Of a stretch of DNA of 64,000 nt, positions 1 through 7,513 are shown in pieces (position 1 is the first letter of the stretch; the number at the start of each line of letters is the position of its first letter). A program made the position numbers and the translations under genes. The stretch is from the NCBI GenBank assembly GCA_963605405.1, contig CAVCUP010000008.1:1-64000 (forward strand), written 5' to 3'. This DNA comes from Paratractidigestivibacter sp963605405. GTDB lineage: Bacteria > Actinomycetota > Coriobacteriia > Coriobacteriales > Atopobiaceae. Below the pieces are notes generated by a model. That model worked only from the letters and a program-made list of their open reading frames with translations. It did not search any database and was not told the origin of the DNA.

Positions 1-2
1 CC

Positions 3-354
3 CGCAACCGCGTGCTGCGCGACTACTACGAGATGAAGCGGCAGGTCGAGAACCTGCAAGTCCTCCGGAAGCTACTGGGACCTGAAGACCATATCCGGCG
101 GCCTGCGCTCGCTTAGGGCCCGCCTTGAGAACGGCTACACGAAATGGGAGCGGCTGTCAGAGCCAGGCGCGAAAGTCCCGGACGGCATAGACCTAGGGAG
201 GCTCGGCAACGTCCGCGAGATCATCGACAGCAGGAACAGCGGGATTTCCGACGAGGATTGCATAAGGCAGGTCAAGGAATCGATGGGCTACCTCACGTCG
301 CGCGGCGAGTTCAAGTTCGACGCCGCGATAGTCATAAAAAAGAACGGCACATAA
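3..354 (+). pseudogene. 3' end of an unrecognised gene, split by a frameshift (partial at left edge)
   Basis: Two overlapping reading frames look like one broken gene. The first is open from base 3 to a TAG at 114-116 and begins with a helical, charged stretch (RNRVLRDYYEMKRQVENLQ). The second is open from 37 to TAA 352-354 and reads on plausibly from about base 70, with SYWDLKTISGGLRSLRARLE and an end at FDAAIVIKKNGT. Both parts have GC-rich third positions and charged helical composition, so a one-base shift between about 55 and 75 is the simplest reading. I do not recognise the family. The long out-of-frame ORF starting at 144 is its shadow. It could be the tail of a mobile-element gene, or a sequencing error may have split an intact gene. 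Confidence 0.45.
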
Positions 355-373
355 GAGATGGTCCTCGCCGACT

Positions 374-404
374 AAAAAACCCGCCCGCTTTCAAGGCGGA
401 CGGG
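374..404 (-). terminator. Rho-independent terminator for minus-strand transcription
   Basis: CCCGCCCGC (380-388) pairs with GCGGACGGG (396-404) with one mismatch. Six A residues at 374-379 give a U6 tract when read on the minus strand. It could end transcripts running leftward from fau, or an antisense RNA across the small peptide at 714-797. Confidence 0.65.
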
Positions 405-483
405 CCTGCGGTTGCGCCCCGTCCTGAGTCACAGGGGATACCGCAAATCTAGCTGAATTCTACCCCATCAAAGGGAAGCAAGG

Positions 484-520
484 CCCCGCTTCTCCTTGGG
501 CTAAGCGGGGGTTTTGTGTT
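484..520 (+). terminator. Rho-independent terminator
   Basis: CCCCGCTT (484-491) and AAGCGGGG (503-510) form an 8-bp stem with an 11-nt loop, followed by GTTTTGTGTTT. The orientation suits ending the transcript of the broken gene at the left edge. Confidence 0.75.
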
Positions 521-713
521 TGCGAGAGGGATTGCCGGGGGTCGCCCTGGCCATTGTATGAGCGTGGGGAGAGGCCCTGCCGCAGAGACGCCCGGGCGGC
601 AGTTGGGCCCTGCGTTCGGGTCTGGTCGGGCGGCCCTTAATTTGTGTCCCCCAGGGGGAATAGGCTCTTATTGCATGTCTATCAGGTATCTATTGTCAGA
701 TAAGGAGCAGGTC

Positions 714-797
714 ATGAAGGAGTTCTTCGCCGCATTGGTGGCGTCCGTAATCGTGGCGGCGATTCGTGAAGCGATCCGGGACAGGAAGAATAAATAG
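714..797 (+). CDS. 27-residue hydrophobic peptide, possible Fst-like type I toxin
   Basis: The ATG at 714 follows an AAGGAG ribosome binding site (702-707) by 6 nt. It encodes M-K-E-F-F, a hydrophobic helix of about 15 residues (AALVASVIVAA) and a charged tail ending RDRKNK. Short acidic/basic head, single membrane helix and basic C-terminus match the architecture of Fst/Ldr-type membrane toxins. I infer that resemblance by eye only. Upstream in-frame ATGs (516, 675) lack a binding site. The stop lies 11 nt from the convergent stop of fau. A small membrane peptide of another kind is equally possible; no antisense RNA is demonstrable from the sequence alone. Confidence 0.5.
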   Translation: MKEFFAALVASVIVAAIREAIRDRKNK

Positions 798-808
798 GGG
801 AGGGCCGT

Positions 809-1405
809 CTAGCGGCAGTTCCAGACGCCGTTCTCGGTCACGATGAAGTCCACGGGCACGTCGTAGGGTTCGCTCGGCAGGGGATTGCTGCTCACCTGCG
901 TCGCGCGCGCGAGGGCGACCTTGTCGCCGGGATAGAAGGGCAGGAAACGGTCGTAGTAGCCCCCGCCGTAGCCGATGCGGTGGCCCTCGGCGTCGAACAC
1001 GAGGCCCGGCACAAGGCAGACGGAGCCGATGAAATCCGTGGTGGAGAGAGGGGAATCAAGCTCAGCTCCCGGTTCGAGGATGCCGCGGTACCCTTTCGTG
1101 AGGTCTCCCACCGAGGCAATCTCGAAGAAGGCCATCGTGTGCGCCTTGGCGTTCACACGGGGCACACCCACGCGCTTGCCCGACGCGAGCGCCGACTCGA
1201 TCACGGCGAGGGTGTCGACCTCGTTGTTGTACGAGACGTACGCGAGCACGAGCGGCGCCTCCCGGTAGAGATCGAAGGACTCGAGACGGGACCGCACCTG
1301 AGCGTCGACCACGGCCTTCGTCGCGGGGTCGACGCGCCTGCGCGCCTGGATATAGTTGCTGCGAAGCGAGCTCTTGTCCGCGTCGGTTCCGTACGAGCTT
1401 GCCAC
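809..1405 (-). CDS. fau: 5-formyltetrahydrofolate cyclo-ligase
   Basis: This is a 198-residue cytosolic enzyme that uses ATP to convert 5-formyl-THF to 5,10-methenyl-THF, returning an inhibitory storage folate to one-carbon metabolism. The family signature GYGGGYYDRFL lies at about residues 146-156, and an N-terminal RRRVD/basic segment fits the ATP-binding part. Length is typical (about 180-200). The start is GTG at 1405, preceded on the minus strand by AAAGGGG. It stands alone, divergent from trpS across a 135-nt gap and convergent with the small peptide at 714-797. Confidence 0.9.
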   Translation of the reverse strand: MASSYGTDADKSSLRSNYIQARRRVDPATKAVVDAQVRSRLESFDLYREAPLVLAYVSYNNEVDTLAVIESALASGKRVGVPRVNAKAHTMAFFEIASVGDLTKGYRGILEPGAELDSPLSTTDFIGSVCLVPGLVFDAEGHRIGYGGGYYDRFLPFYPGDKVALARATQVSSNPLPSEPYDVPVDFIVTENGVWNCR

Positions 1406-1540
1406 AGCAGCCCCTTTCCATAAATCGAGGTCAATGACCCGCCATTCTAGCAGTGTTCGGCCCTGCCTCGCTGCGCTTAACGTGCATTTGATTTACCATG
1501 GAGAACCGTCTGAATCAAACGCCCGCACAAGGAGAGACAT

Positions 1541-2590
1541 ATGCCCAACGAGGGAAGCTACGAGGCCGCGCTCAAGCGCAGCGACGAGGTCCACTCCGAT
1601 CTTTCTGCCCATCCGGAGAACTACACGATGCTCACCGGCGACCGTCCGACCGGTCGCCTTCACCTCGGCCACTACTTCGGCACGCTCGTCGACCGCGTCC
1701 GCCTGCAGGACATGGGCATCAAGACGAACATCGTCATCGCCGACTACCAGGTTATCACTGACCGCGACACGACCGACAACATCCAGGACAACGTTTACAA
1801 CATGGTCGTGGACTACCTCGCGTGCGGCATCGACCCCGCCAAGACCATGATCTTCACTCACTCCGCGGTGCCCGAGGAGAACCAGCTCATGTTGCCGTTC
1901 CTCTCGCTCATCACCGAGGCCGAGATGGAGAGGAACCCGACCGTCAAGGCCGAGCAGGAGGCCTCGGGCCACGAGCTCACCGGGCTTCTTCTCACGTATC
2001 CCGTGCACCAGGCCTGCGATATCCTCTTCTGCAAGGGCAACATCGTGCCCGTGGGCCGCGACCAGCTCCCGCACATCGAGGCCACTAACAAGATCGCCCG
2101 TAAGTTCAACAACCGCTACGGTAAAGTGTTCCCGGAGGTCACGGGGCTCCTCACCTCGACGCCGCTTCTGCCGGGCCTCGACGGCCGCAAGATGAGCAAG
2201 TCCTACGGCAACGCCATCGGCCTCTCCATGACCGCCGAGGAGACGGCAAAGCTCATCAAGAAGGCCAAGACGGACTCCGAGCGCAACATCACCTTCGACC
2301 CGGACAACCGCCCGGAGGTGTCCGCGCTTCTCACCACGGCCGGCATCTGCTCCGGCCGCGATCCCAAGGAGCTCGCCGACGAGATCGGCATGGGCGGAGG
2401 CGGCCAGCTCAAGAAGGTCGTTACCGAGGCGGTCAACGGCCGCTTCGCCGAGATCCGCGCCCGCCGCGAGGAACTGCTCCAGGACATGGACTACATCAAG
2501 GATGTCCTGCACGACGGCAACAAGCGAGCAAACGAGGTCGCGCACGAGACCCTCTGCGAGGTTCGCGAGGCCATGGGTATGGTGTACTAA
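1541..2590 (+). CDS. trpS: Tryptophan-tRNA ligase
   Basis: Class I aminoacyl-tRNA synthetase of 349 residues that charges tRNA-Trp. The HIGH-type signature is PTGRLHLGHY (HLGH at 41-44) and the KMSKS loop starts at K217. The ATG follows GGAGAG by a few bases. An upstream in-frame extension is absent. The gene is monocistronic, with its own terminator at 2618-2652 and divergent from fau. I looked for a T-box or tryptophan leader in the 135-nt upstream gap and found none, so any promoter lies in that short gap. Confidence 0.96.
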   Translation: MPNEGSYEAALKRSDEVHSDLSAHPENYTMLTGDRPTGRLHLGHYFGTLVDRVRLQDMGIKTNIVIADYQVITDRDTTDNIQDNVYNMVVDYLACGIDPAKTMIFTHSAVPEENQLMLPFLSLITEAEMERNPTVKAEQEASGHELTGLLLTYPVHQACDILFCKGNIVPVGRDQLPHIEATNKIARKFNNRYGKVFPEVTGLLTSTPLLPGLDGRKMSKSYGNAIGLSMTAEETAKLIKKAKTDSERNITFDPDNRPEVSALLTTAGICSGRDPKELADEIGMGGGGQLKKVVTEAVNGRFAEIRARREELLQDMDYIKDVLHDGNKRANEVAHETLCEVREAMGMVY

Positions 2591-2617
2591 GGCCTTCTCA
2601 GCACATTTGTCTAGAAG

Positions 2618-2652
2618 AAGGGCGGGCTCCCGATGGGCCCGCCCTTCCTTTG
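2618..2652 (+). terminator. Rho-independent terminator of trpS
   Basis: AAGGGCGGGC (2618-2627) and GCCCGCCCTT (2637-2646) form a perfect 10-bp stem, followed by CCTTTG. It sits 28 nt after the trpS stop. Confidence 0.8.
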
Positions 2653-2661
2653 CATACGAGT

Positions 2662-2697
2662 AAGCGCCTCTCGGCTACGTTGGGCCGGGAGGCGCTT
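2662..2697. terminator. Second hairpin in the trpS/aroQ convergent gap
   Basis: AAGCGCCTC (2662-2670) pairs with GAGGCGCTT (2689-2697), 9 bp with an 18-nt loop. It lies just beyond the minus-strand aroQ stop at 2749 and probably ends that transcript. The T tract is weak in both directions. Confidence 0.5.
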
Positions 2698-2748
2698 GTC
2701 GTTTCGCGATAATTCGCGACAGCACGGTGAGCGGCGCTGCCGTGGTGC

Positions 2749-3663
2749 CTACAGGTCGAGCTTCTCCGCAAGGTCGACGATGGCCTTCTTGTAGCCCTGT
2801 ATGCCCATTCCCGTGATCGTCTCGCAGCAGGCCTGGCGGATGTAGCTTACCTGGCGGAAAGCCTCCCGCTCCTCGACCTTGGAGATGTGCACCTCGACGA
2901 TGGGCAGCTGAACGGCCTTGGCGGCGTCGAGAATCGCGATGGAGGTGTGGGTGTAGGCGCCGGGGTTGATGACGATGGCGTCGTAGTTGCCGTAGGCATC
3001 CTGGATGGCATCGACGAGGTCCCCCTCATGGTTGGACTGGAAGCAGGCGCACTTGGCGAAGCCGACCTCAGCCGCGGTCTGTTGGCAGAGCTCGAGCAGC
3101 GCCGCGTAGTTCTCGGTACCGTAGATGCCGGGCTCGCGGATACCGAGCATGTTGATGTTGGGGCCGTTGATGACGAGAAGCGAGGCGTCCGACTCGTCGG
3201 CCTCCTCCGCTGTGCCCTTCATGCCCTCGGTCTCATCGAGAAGCGAGATGAGGTCCTGCACCTCGTCGAGGTCGAGCTCGTCGTCTTTAGCGTCGGGCGC
3301 GTCTGAGGCCGCCGCAAGCTCGGGAGCCGCCTCGGGGGCGCGCTTTGCGGCAACGACCACGTTCAGGGGCGTCTCCGGCGAGAGGGTCGCGCCTTCCTCG
3401 GCCGTCGAGATGCCCGTAAGGTCGGCGATGGCCTCGTGCACGTCCTCTGCGCGGCCAGGCCCGAACACGACCTCGATGCCCCTCTTGCCGCGCTGCACGA
3501 TGCCGAGAACGCCTCGGGTGGAGGTGAGCTGCTCGGTGTCCACGAGCTCGGGGTTCTCGGTCACGATCCTGAGGCGGGTCATGCAGATGTCGTTGCCCGT
3601 CACGTTGGCCTTTCCGCCCACGGCCGCGAGCACGTCCTTGGCTATCTGCAGCGCTTTGTTCAC
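2749..3663 (-). CDS. aroQ: PTS EIIB-like domain fused to type II 3-dehydroquinate dehydratase
   Basis: 304 residues from GTG 3663, chosen because GGAGGG lies 5 nt upstream. Residues 1-85 match the glucose-family PTS EIIB fold: GGKANV at 16-21 and the phosphoacceptor site NDICMTRLR with Cys27. Residues about 90-160 are an Ala/Glu/Asp-rich linker. Residues 161-304 are a complete AroQ: PNINMLG-REP-IYG (Arg176, Tyr181), SNHEGDLVD, INPGAYTHTS (Asn233), VHIS (His259) and Arg270. The second half should dehydrate 3-dehydroquinate in the shikimate pathway, a step not otherwise encoded in the adjacent aro operon. Typical AroQ is about 145 residues, so the N-terminal half is extra. The role of the EIIB part is unknown; sensing of PTS phosphorylation state is an inference. 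Confidence 0.88.
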   Translation of the reverse strand: MNKALQIAKDVLAAVGGKANVTGNDICMTRLRIVTENPELVDTEQLTSTRGVLGIVQRGKRGIEVVFGPGRAEDVHEAIADLTGISTAEEGATLSPETPLNVVVAAKRAPEAAPELAAASDAPDAKDDELDLDEVQDLISLLDETEGMKGTAEEADESDASLLVINGPNINMLGIREPGIYGTENYAALLELCQQTAAEVGFAKCACFQSNHEGDLVDAIQDAYGNYDAIVINPGAYTHTSIAILDAAKAVQLPIVEVHISKVEEREAFRQVSYIRQACCETITGMGIQGYKKAIVDLAEKLDL

Positions 3664-3695
3664 GGTGTCCCTCCGCTTGTGTTCCACGATGGTAT

Positions 3696-3712
3696 GTTGA
3701 CGTGGCGTCAAC
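3696..3712. promoter_or_regulatory. Palindromic operator-like site upstream of aroQ
   Basis: GTTGACG (3696-3702), TGG, CGTCAAC (3706-3712) is a perfect 7-bp inverted repeat 33 nt upstream of the GTG start. Each arm contains a TTGACG hexamer, so it may combine a -35 element with a repressor site. No convincing -10 at 16-18 nt is visible. Confidence 0.4.
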
Positions 3713-3831
3713 CTTGGATTTACGAGACGCGAGTATAGGCTTTCGGGTGTTTCGTTCTGTTTTCCCTTCGGTTTGCGGCCGCGTCAAGTTCTGTAAGCGG
3801 CAATAAAGAGCTGCTCAGCGGGGCATGTTCG

Positions 3832-5190
3832 CTAAAAACTCAAAATACTGGCGATTTGTTCGGCGTCTTGTTCGGGTGAGCCCGCACACGTGACGATGTG
3901 GTCGGCCCAGTCGCGGTAGAGCTCCATGCGCTCGGCTGCGAGACGCTCCACGCCCTTGGCCTGGCTCATGGGGCGGCCTTTGGAGGAGAGCTCGCCGAGC
4001 GGGCGGTCGAGCATGATCACGGTCGAGTTCTGTCGCAGGAGGTCGAGGTTCTCGGGGCGGGTAACCACGCCTCCGCCGCAGGCCACCACGAGCCCGGATC
4101 GCGCGCAGTAGCGCCCGGTGACCTCGGTCTCGACGTCGCGGAACGACGCCTCCCCGTCTTCGCGGATTATCTGTGCCGCTGTGCGGCCGGTTTCCTGCTG
4201 CACAGCCTCGTCGACGTCGATAAAAGGGCGCCCGAGGGAGCGCGCGACGCGCTTTCCCGTGGTCGTCTTGCCGGCCCCGGGCATGCCGATGAGGACGATG
4301 TTTTGGGTCTGGCGGTAAATATCCGTCTCGATGGAGTCGCAAAGCGCCTGGTCGAGCGTCTTTCCCTGGAAAAGCTCGCTGGCGAAGAAGGCCTGCGCGA
4401 CGAGCATGGCGAGGCCGGACTCGGAAGGGACGCCCAGGTGCTCGGCCGCAAGGCAGATGCCCGTGCGGCGGGGGTTGTACACGATGTCGAGGACCGCCGA
4501 GAGCCCGGGCATCTGCGCGAGGTCGCCCTCGGGCACGGGCGTGGCCGGGCAGTTGGGGTACATGCCCACGGGCGTCGTGTTCACGATGATGGCCGCGTCG
4601 GCGTTGCGCTCGATGAGGTTGGCGTAGTTGTCCGTGCCCGTGCGGGAAACGACCACGACCCGGGCCCCTGCCTCGGCGAGAGACGCGCGGACCGCCTGCG
4701 AGGCGCCGCCCGAGCCGAGGACCAGGGCCTTCTTGCCGCCAAGGGCGTCGTGGGAGGCGCGGCCGAGCTCGCGGGCGCAGAAGCGCTCGAGCATCCAGGA
4801 GAAGCCGAGGACGTCGGTGTTCTCGGCGAATACGGTGCCGTCCTCGCGGCGGACGAGGGTATTCGCGGCGCCTAGGGCCTCGACGCGCTCCGAGCGCACG
4901 TCCGCGGCGCGCGCGGCGTCGGTCTTGTAGGGCATGGTAACGTTGAGGCCGCGCCAGCCGCCCGCCTTGATGAAGGGCGCGACTTCCTCGGGCTCGAGCT
5001 CTACGTGGCTGTACGGGGCGCTGCCGAGGCGCTCGTGGATCGGCCTCGACCAGCTGTGGCCGAGCTTGCGGCCGAGAAGGCCGAAGGGGGTCTGCGGCGC
5101 CTTGGTCCCGCGCGACGCGGCGGCGCCGTGGTTTTCAGGCACTTGAGCCAAGCCTTGCACCAAGGCGTGCTTCTCGCCGTCGCTTCCCAT
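3832..5190 (-). CDS. aroEK: Fused shikimate dehydrogenase / shikimate kinase
   Basis: 452 residues carrying two consecutive shikimate steps. Residues about 35-285 are AroE: shikimate-binding SRP (48-50), catalytic Lys89 in NVTMPYK, Asp126 in ENTD, and the NADP loop GSGGAS at 159-164. Residues about 295-452 are AroK: Walker A GMPGAGKT (302-309), DVDE at 325-328, CGGG at 371-374 and the lid Arg406. The enzyme converts dehydroshikimate to shikimate to shikimate-3-phosphate. ATG 5190 overlaps the pheA stop by 1 nt (TAATG), implying translational coupling. AroE and AroK are usually separate proteins; no stop or frame break separates the two halves here. Confidence 0.93.
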   Translation of the reverse strand: MGSDGEKHALVQGLAQVPENHGAAASRGTKAPQTPFGLLGRKLGHSWSRPIHERLGSAPYSHVELEPEEVAPFIKAGGWRGLNVTMPYKTDAARAADVRSERVEALGAANTLVRREDGTVFAENTDVLGFSWMLERFCARELGRASHDALGGKKALVLGSGGASQAVRASLAEAGARVVVVSRTGTDNYANLIERNADAAIIVNTTPVGMYPNCPATPVPEGDLAQMPGLSAVLDIVYNPRRTGICLAAEHLGVPSESGLAMLVAQAFFASELFQGKTLDQALCDSIETDIYRQTQNIVLIGMPGAGKTTTGKRVARSLGRPFIDVDEAVQQETGRTAAQIIREDGEASFRDVETEVTGRYCARSGLVVACGGGVVTRPENLDLLRQNSTVIMLDRPLGELSSKGRPMSQAKGVERLAAERMELYRDWADHIVTCAGSPEQDAEQIASILSF

Positions 5191-6341
5191 TAGATCACCT
5201 CGCTGTAAGAGCCGAGATAACGGAAGTCCTGGCAGAGCCCTTCGATGGTGGACATGAGCGCACGGAACTCGTCGGAGGCCACCGGGCAGTCGATGTCGAA
5301 GTAGAAGCCGAACTCGAAGTCGCGCTCCGGGATGGGGCGGCTCTCGAGCTTGGTCACGTTGATGTCGAGGGCGTAGAACTTGGCGAGGAGCTTGTAGAGC
5401 GACCCCGGCTGGTGCGGGGTCACGAGCGTCATCGAGGAGCGCTCGGCGCCGGGGTAGATCTCGAGCTTCTTGCTGATGCAGGCGAAGCGGGTGTAGTTGT
5501 TGTCGCGGTCCTGGACGGCGGTGCCGAGGACCGAGAGGCCGTAGAGGTCGGCGCAGCTGCGGGAAGAGAGGGCGGCCACGTCGTCGCGGCCCGCGTCGGC
5601 GACCATCTGCGCGGCGACGGCCGTGTTCTCGCAGATGTGGATGCGGGCCTCGGGCATGGTGGCCAGGAAGTCGCCGCACTGGCGGATGGCCTGCTCGTGG
5701 CTGTAGATGTCGCGGATCTGCGCGGCCTTCGCGCCCGGCTTGGCAAGAAGGCAGTGGTCGACCTTGACGCGCGTGGAGCGCACGATGTGGAACTCGTGGG
5801 CTCCCATGAGGTCGAAGACCTTGTTCACGGAGCCGGCGGTCGAGTTCTCGATGGGAAGCACGCCGTAGTCGACCTCGCCGGACTCGACGGCCTCGAAGAC
5901 GTCCTCGAAGGTCTTGGTGTAGCGGATGTCCGGGTGGCGGAAGAACTTCTCGGCGGCAAGCTGGGAATAAGCGCCCTCGACGCCCTGGCAGGCCACGCGG
6001 CCCGCCTTGGGGAAGACCTCGGGGGTTGCTTTGCGGGCGGCCTCGATGGCCGCGACCAGGTCGTTGTTGCCCGCGTCGCCCAGAAGCTCGTGCTGGCGCG
6101 AGCGCGAGGCCTCCATGAGGAGCTCCATGAGCACCTGGCCGTAGGTGGCGAGGTCGGCGGGGACGCGCCCTGCGGCGTCGGCCACCTTCTGCCGCTCGCG
6201 CACGGGGTCGAAGACGCGCATGTTGTTCGCGCGCTTGTACTCGGCGACGCCTGCGGCCACCTCGGCGCGCTCGCCGAAGAGTCGGAATATCTCGGTGTCT
6301 ATGCGGTCGATGTCTTGCCGCAGCTCAGAAAGCTCTCGCAT
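5190..6341 (-). CDS. pheA: Bifunctional chorismate mutase / prephenate dehydratase
   Basis: 383-residue P-protein. Residues 1-90 form an AroQ-class chorismate mutase helix bundle (LRQDIDRIDTEIFRL). Residues about 105-290 are prephenate dehydratase with GVEGAYSQLAA and the NYTRF motif near the active site. Residues about 300-383 are an ACT domain with HQPGSLY and ESRP, the phenylalanine-binding motifs, so feedback inhibition by Phe is expected. It makes phenylpyruvate from chorismate. It lies 43 nt after aroC and is coupled by TAATG to the aroE-aroK fusion. Confidence 0.94.
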   Translation of the reverse strand: MRELSELRQDIDRIDTEIFRLFGERAEVAAGVAEYKRANNMRVFDPVRERQKVADAAGRVPADLATYGQVLMELLMEASRSRQHELLGDAGNNDLVAAIEAARKATPEVFPKAGRVACQGVEGAYSQLAAEKFFRHPDIRYTKTFEDVFEAVESGEVDYGVLPIENSTAGSVNKVFDLMGAHEFHIVRSTRVKVDHCLLAKPGAKAAQIRDIYSHEQAIRQCGDFLATMPEARIHICENTAVAAQMVADAGRDDVAALSSRSCADLYGLSVLGTAVQDRDNNYTRFACISKKLEIYPGAERSSMTLVTPHQPGSLYKLLAKFYALDINVTKLESRPIPERDFEFGFYFDIDCPVASDEFRALMSTIEGLCQDFRYLGSYSEVI

Positions 6342-6384
6342 ATAAAACCTCCAATGACACGAAGGGGCACTCCCCTCGCGTCAT

Positions 6385-7512
6385 TTATTTGTTGACGGGA
6401 TCGGCGGGCCAGGAGAGAAGCGCGTCGGCGATGGCACAGGCGGCGACGGCCTCGACCACGGGGACGACTCGCGTCACGGCCGTGGCGTCGTGGCGGCCGC
6501 GCACGGTGAGCTTGGCGCCCTGCATGGCGGCGAGGTCGACGGAGTCCTGCTCGATGCCGATGCTGCTGATGGGCTTGAGCGCGCAGCGGAAGTGGAGCGG
6601 GGCCCCCGTGGAGATGCCGCCGAGGATGCCGCCGGCGTTGTTCGTGCGCGGGGCGCACGCGCCGTCGCGGACCTCGTAGGGGTCGTTGTTCTGGCTGCCG
6701 CGGAGGCGCGCGGCCTCGAAGCCGGCGCCGAACTCGATGCCCTTGACGGACGGGATGCCGAAGACGGCGTAGGCGAGCGTGTTCTCAAGGCCGTCGAACA
6801 TGGGCGAGCCGACCCCGGCGGGAAGGCCCGTGGCCACGCACTCGATGACGCCGCCGACGGAGTCTCCCGCGGCCTTGGCGTCCATGATGGCCGCGGTCAT
6901 GCGCTCGGCCGCCGCGGGGTCGATGGCCGGGAATTCGCGGCCATCCGCGAGTGCGTCCATCTGCGAGGCGAGGCGCGCGTTGGACTCGGGCGAGTTGTCG
7001 AGGGCCCAGAAGTGCTCGTCGGGCACGCCGGCGCACTCGTCGACGTGGGCTGAGACGCGGATACCCTGGGTCTCGAGCCACTGCAGGCAGATGCCGCCGG
7101 CCACGCACAGCGGGCCGGTGAGGCGGCCCGAGAAGTGCCCGCCGCCGGGGATGTCCTGCTCGCCGTGCCACTTGGCCCATGCGGTGAAGTCTGCGTGGCC
7201 GGGGCGCGGCACCCCCATGATGTTGCCGTAGTCCTGCGAGCGGGTGTTGGTGTTCTCGATGACGGCGGCAAGAGGGGCGCCGCAGGTGCGCCCGTCCGGG
7301 TTCAGGCCCGAGAGGATGCGCGGGGCGTCCTTCTCTTTGCGCGGGGTGGTCCAGGGGGCGTTGCCCGGCGCGCGGCGCGCCATGAAGTCGGCGAGGCGTT
7401 CCTGGTCGACGGCGAGACCCGAGGGCAGGCCCTCGACGACGCAGCCGACGCCGGCGGAGTGGGACTGGCCGAAGATCGTGACCTTGAGGGTGTTTCCGAA
7501 GCTCGACGGCAT
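6385..7512 (-). CDS. aroC: Chorismate synthase
   Basis: 375 residues. It catalyses the last common step, EPSP to chorismate, using reduced FMN. The N-terminus has the family motif GQSHSAGVGCVVEGLPSG, and later motifs include the RPGHAD segment and GGHFSGRLT. Length is normal. The start ATG 7512 is one base beyond the aroA stop at 7514. It sits in the middle of the aro operon, with a 43-nt gap before pheA that might hold a processing site; no promoter stands out. Confidence 0.95.
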   Translation of the reverse strand: MPSSFGNTLKVTIFGQSHSAGVGCVVEGLPSGLAVDQERLADFMARRAPGNAPWTTPRKEKDAPRILSGLNPDGRTCGAPLAAVIENTNTRSQDYGNIMGVPRPGHADFTAWAKWHGEQDIPGGGHFSGRLTGPLCVAGGICLQWLETQGIRVSAHVDECAGVPDEHFWALDNSPESNARLASQMDALADGREFPAIDPAAAERMTAAIMDAKAAGDSVGGVIECVATGLPAGVGSPMFDGLENTLAYAVFGIPSVKGIEFGAGFEAARLRGSQNNDPYEVRDGACAPRTNNAGGILGGISTGAPLHFRCALKPISSIGIEQDSVDLAAMQGAKLTVRGRHDATAVTRVVPVVEAVAACAIADALLSWPADPVNK

Positions 7513-7513
7513 G

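Larger units (their letters stand above)
355..713. other. 359-nt stretch without a convincing gene; two terminators
   Basis: Between the broken gene end and the small peptide I see only two oppositely oriented terminators (374-404 and 484-520), a short C5-A-G5 palindrome near 643-653, and no coding-like frame with a ribosome binding site. It may contain the promoter and leader of the small peptide, but no clean -35/-10 pair stands out. Confidence 0.5.

Noticed and set aside
1406..1540. T-box or attenuator upstream of trpS
   Set aside because: The gap is only 135 nt and shows no T-box core, specifier hairpin or competing terminator.
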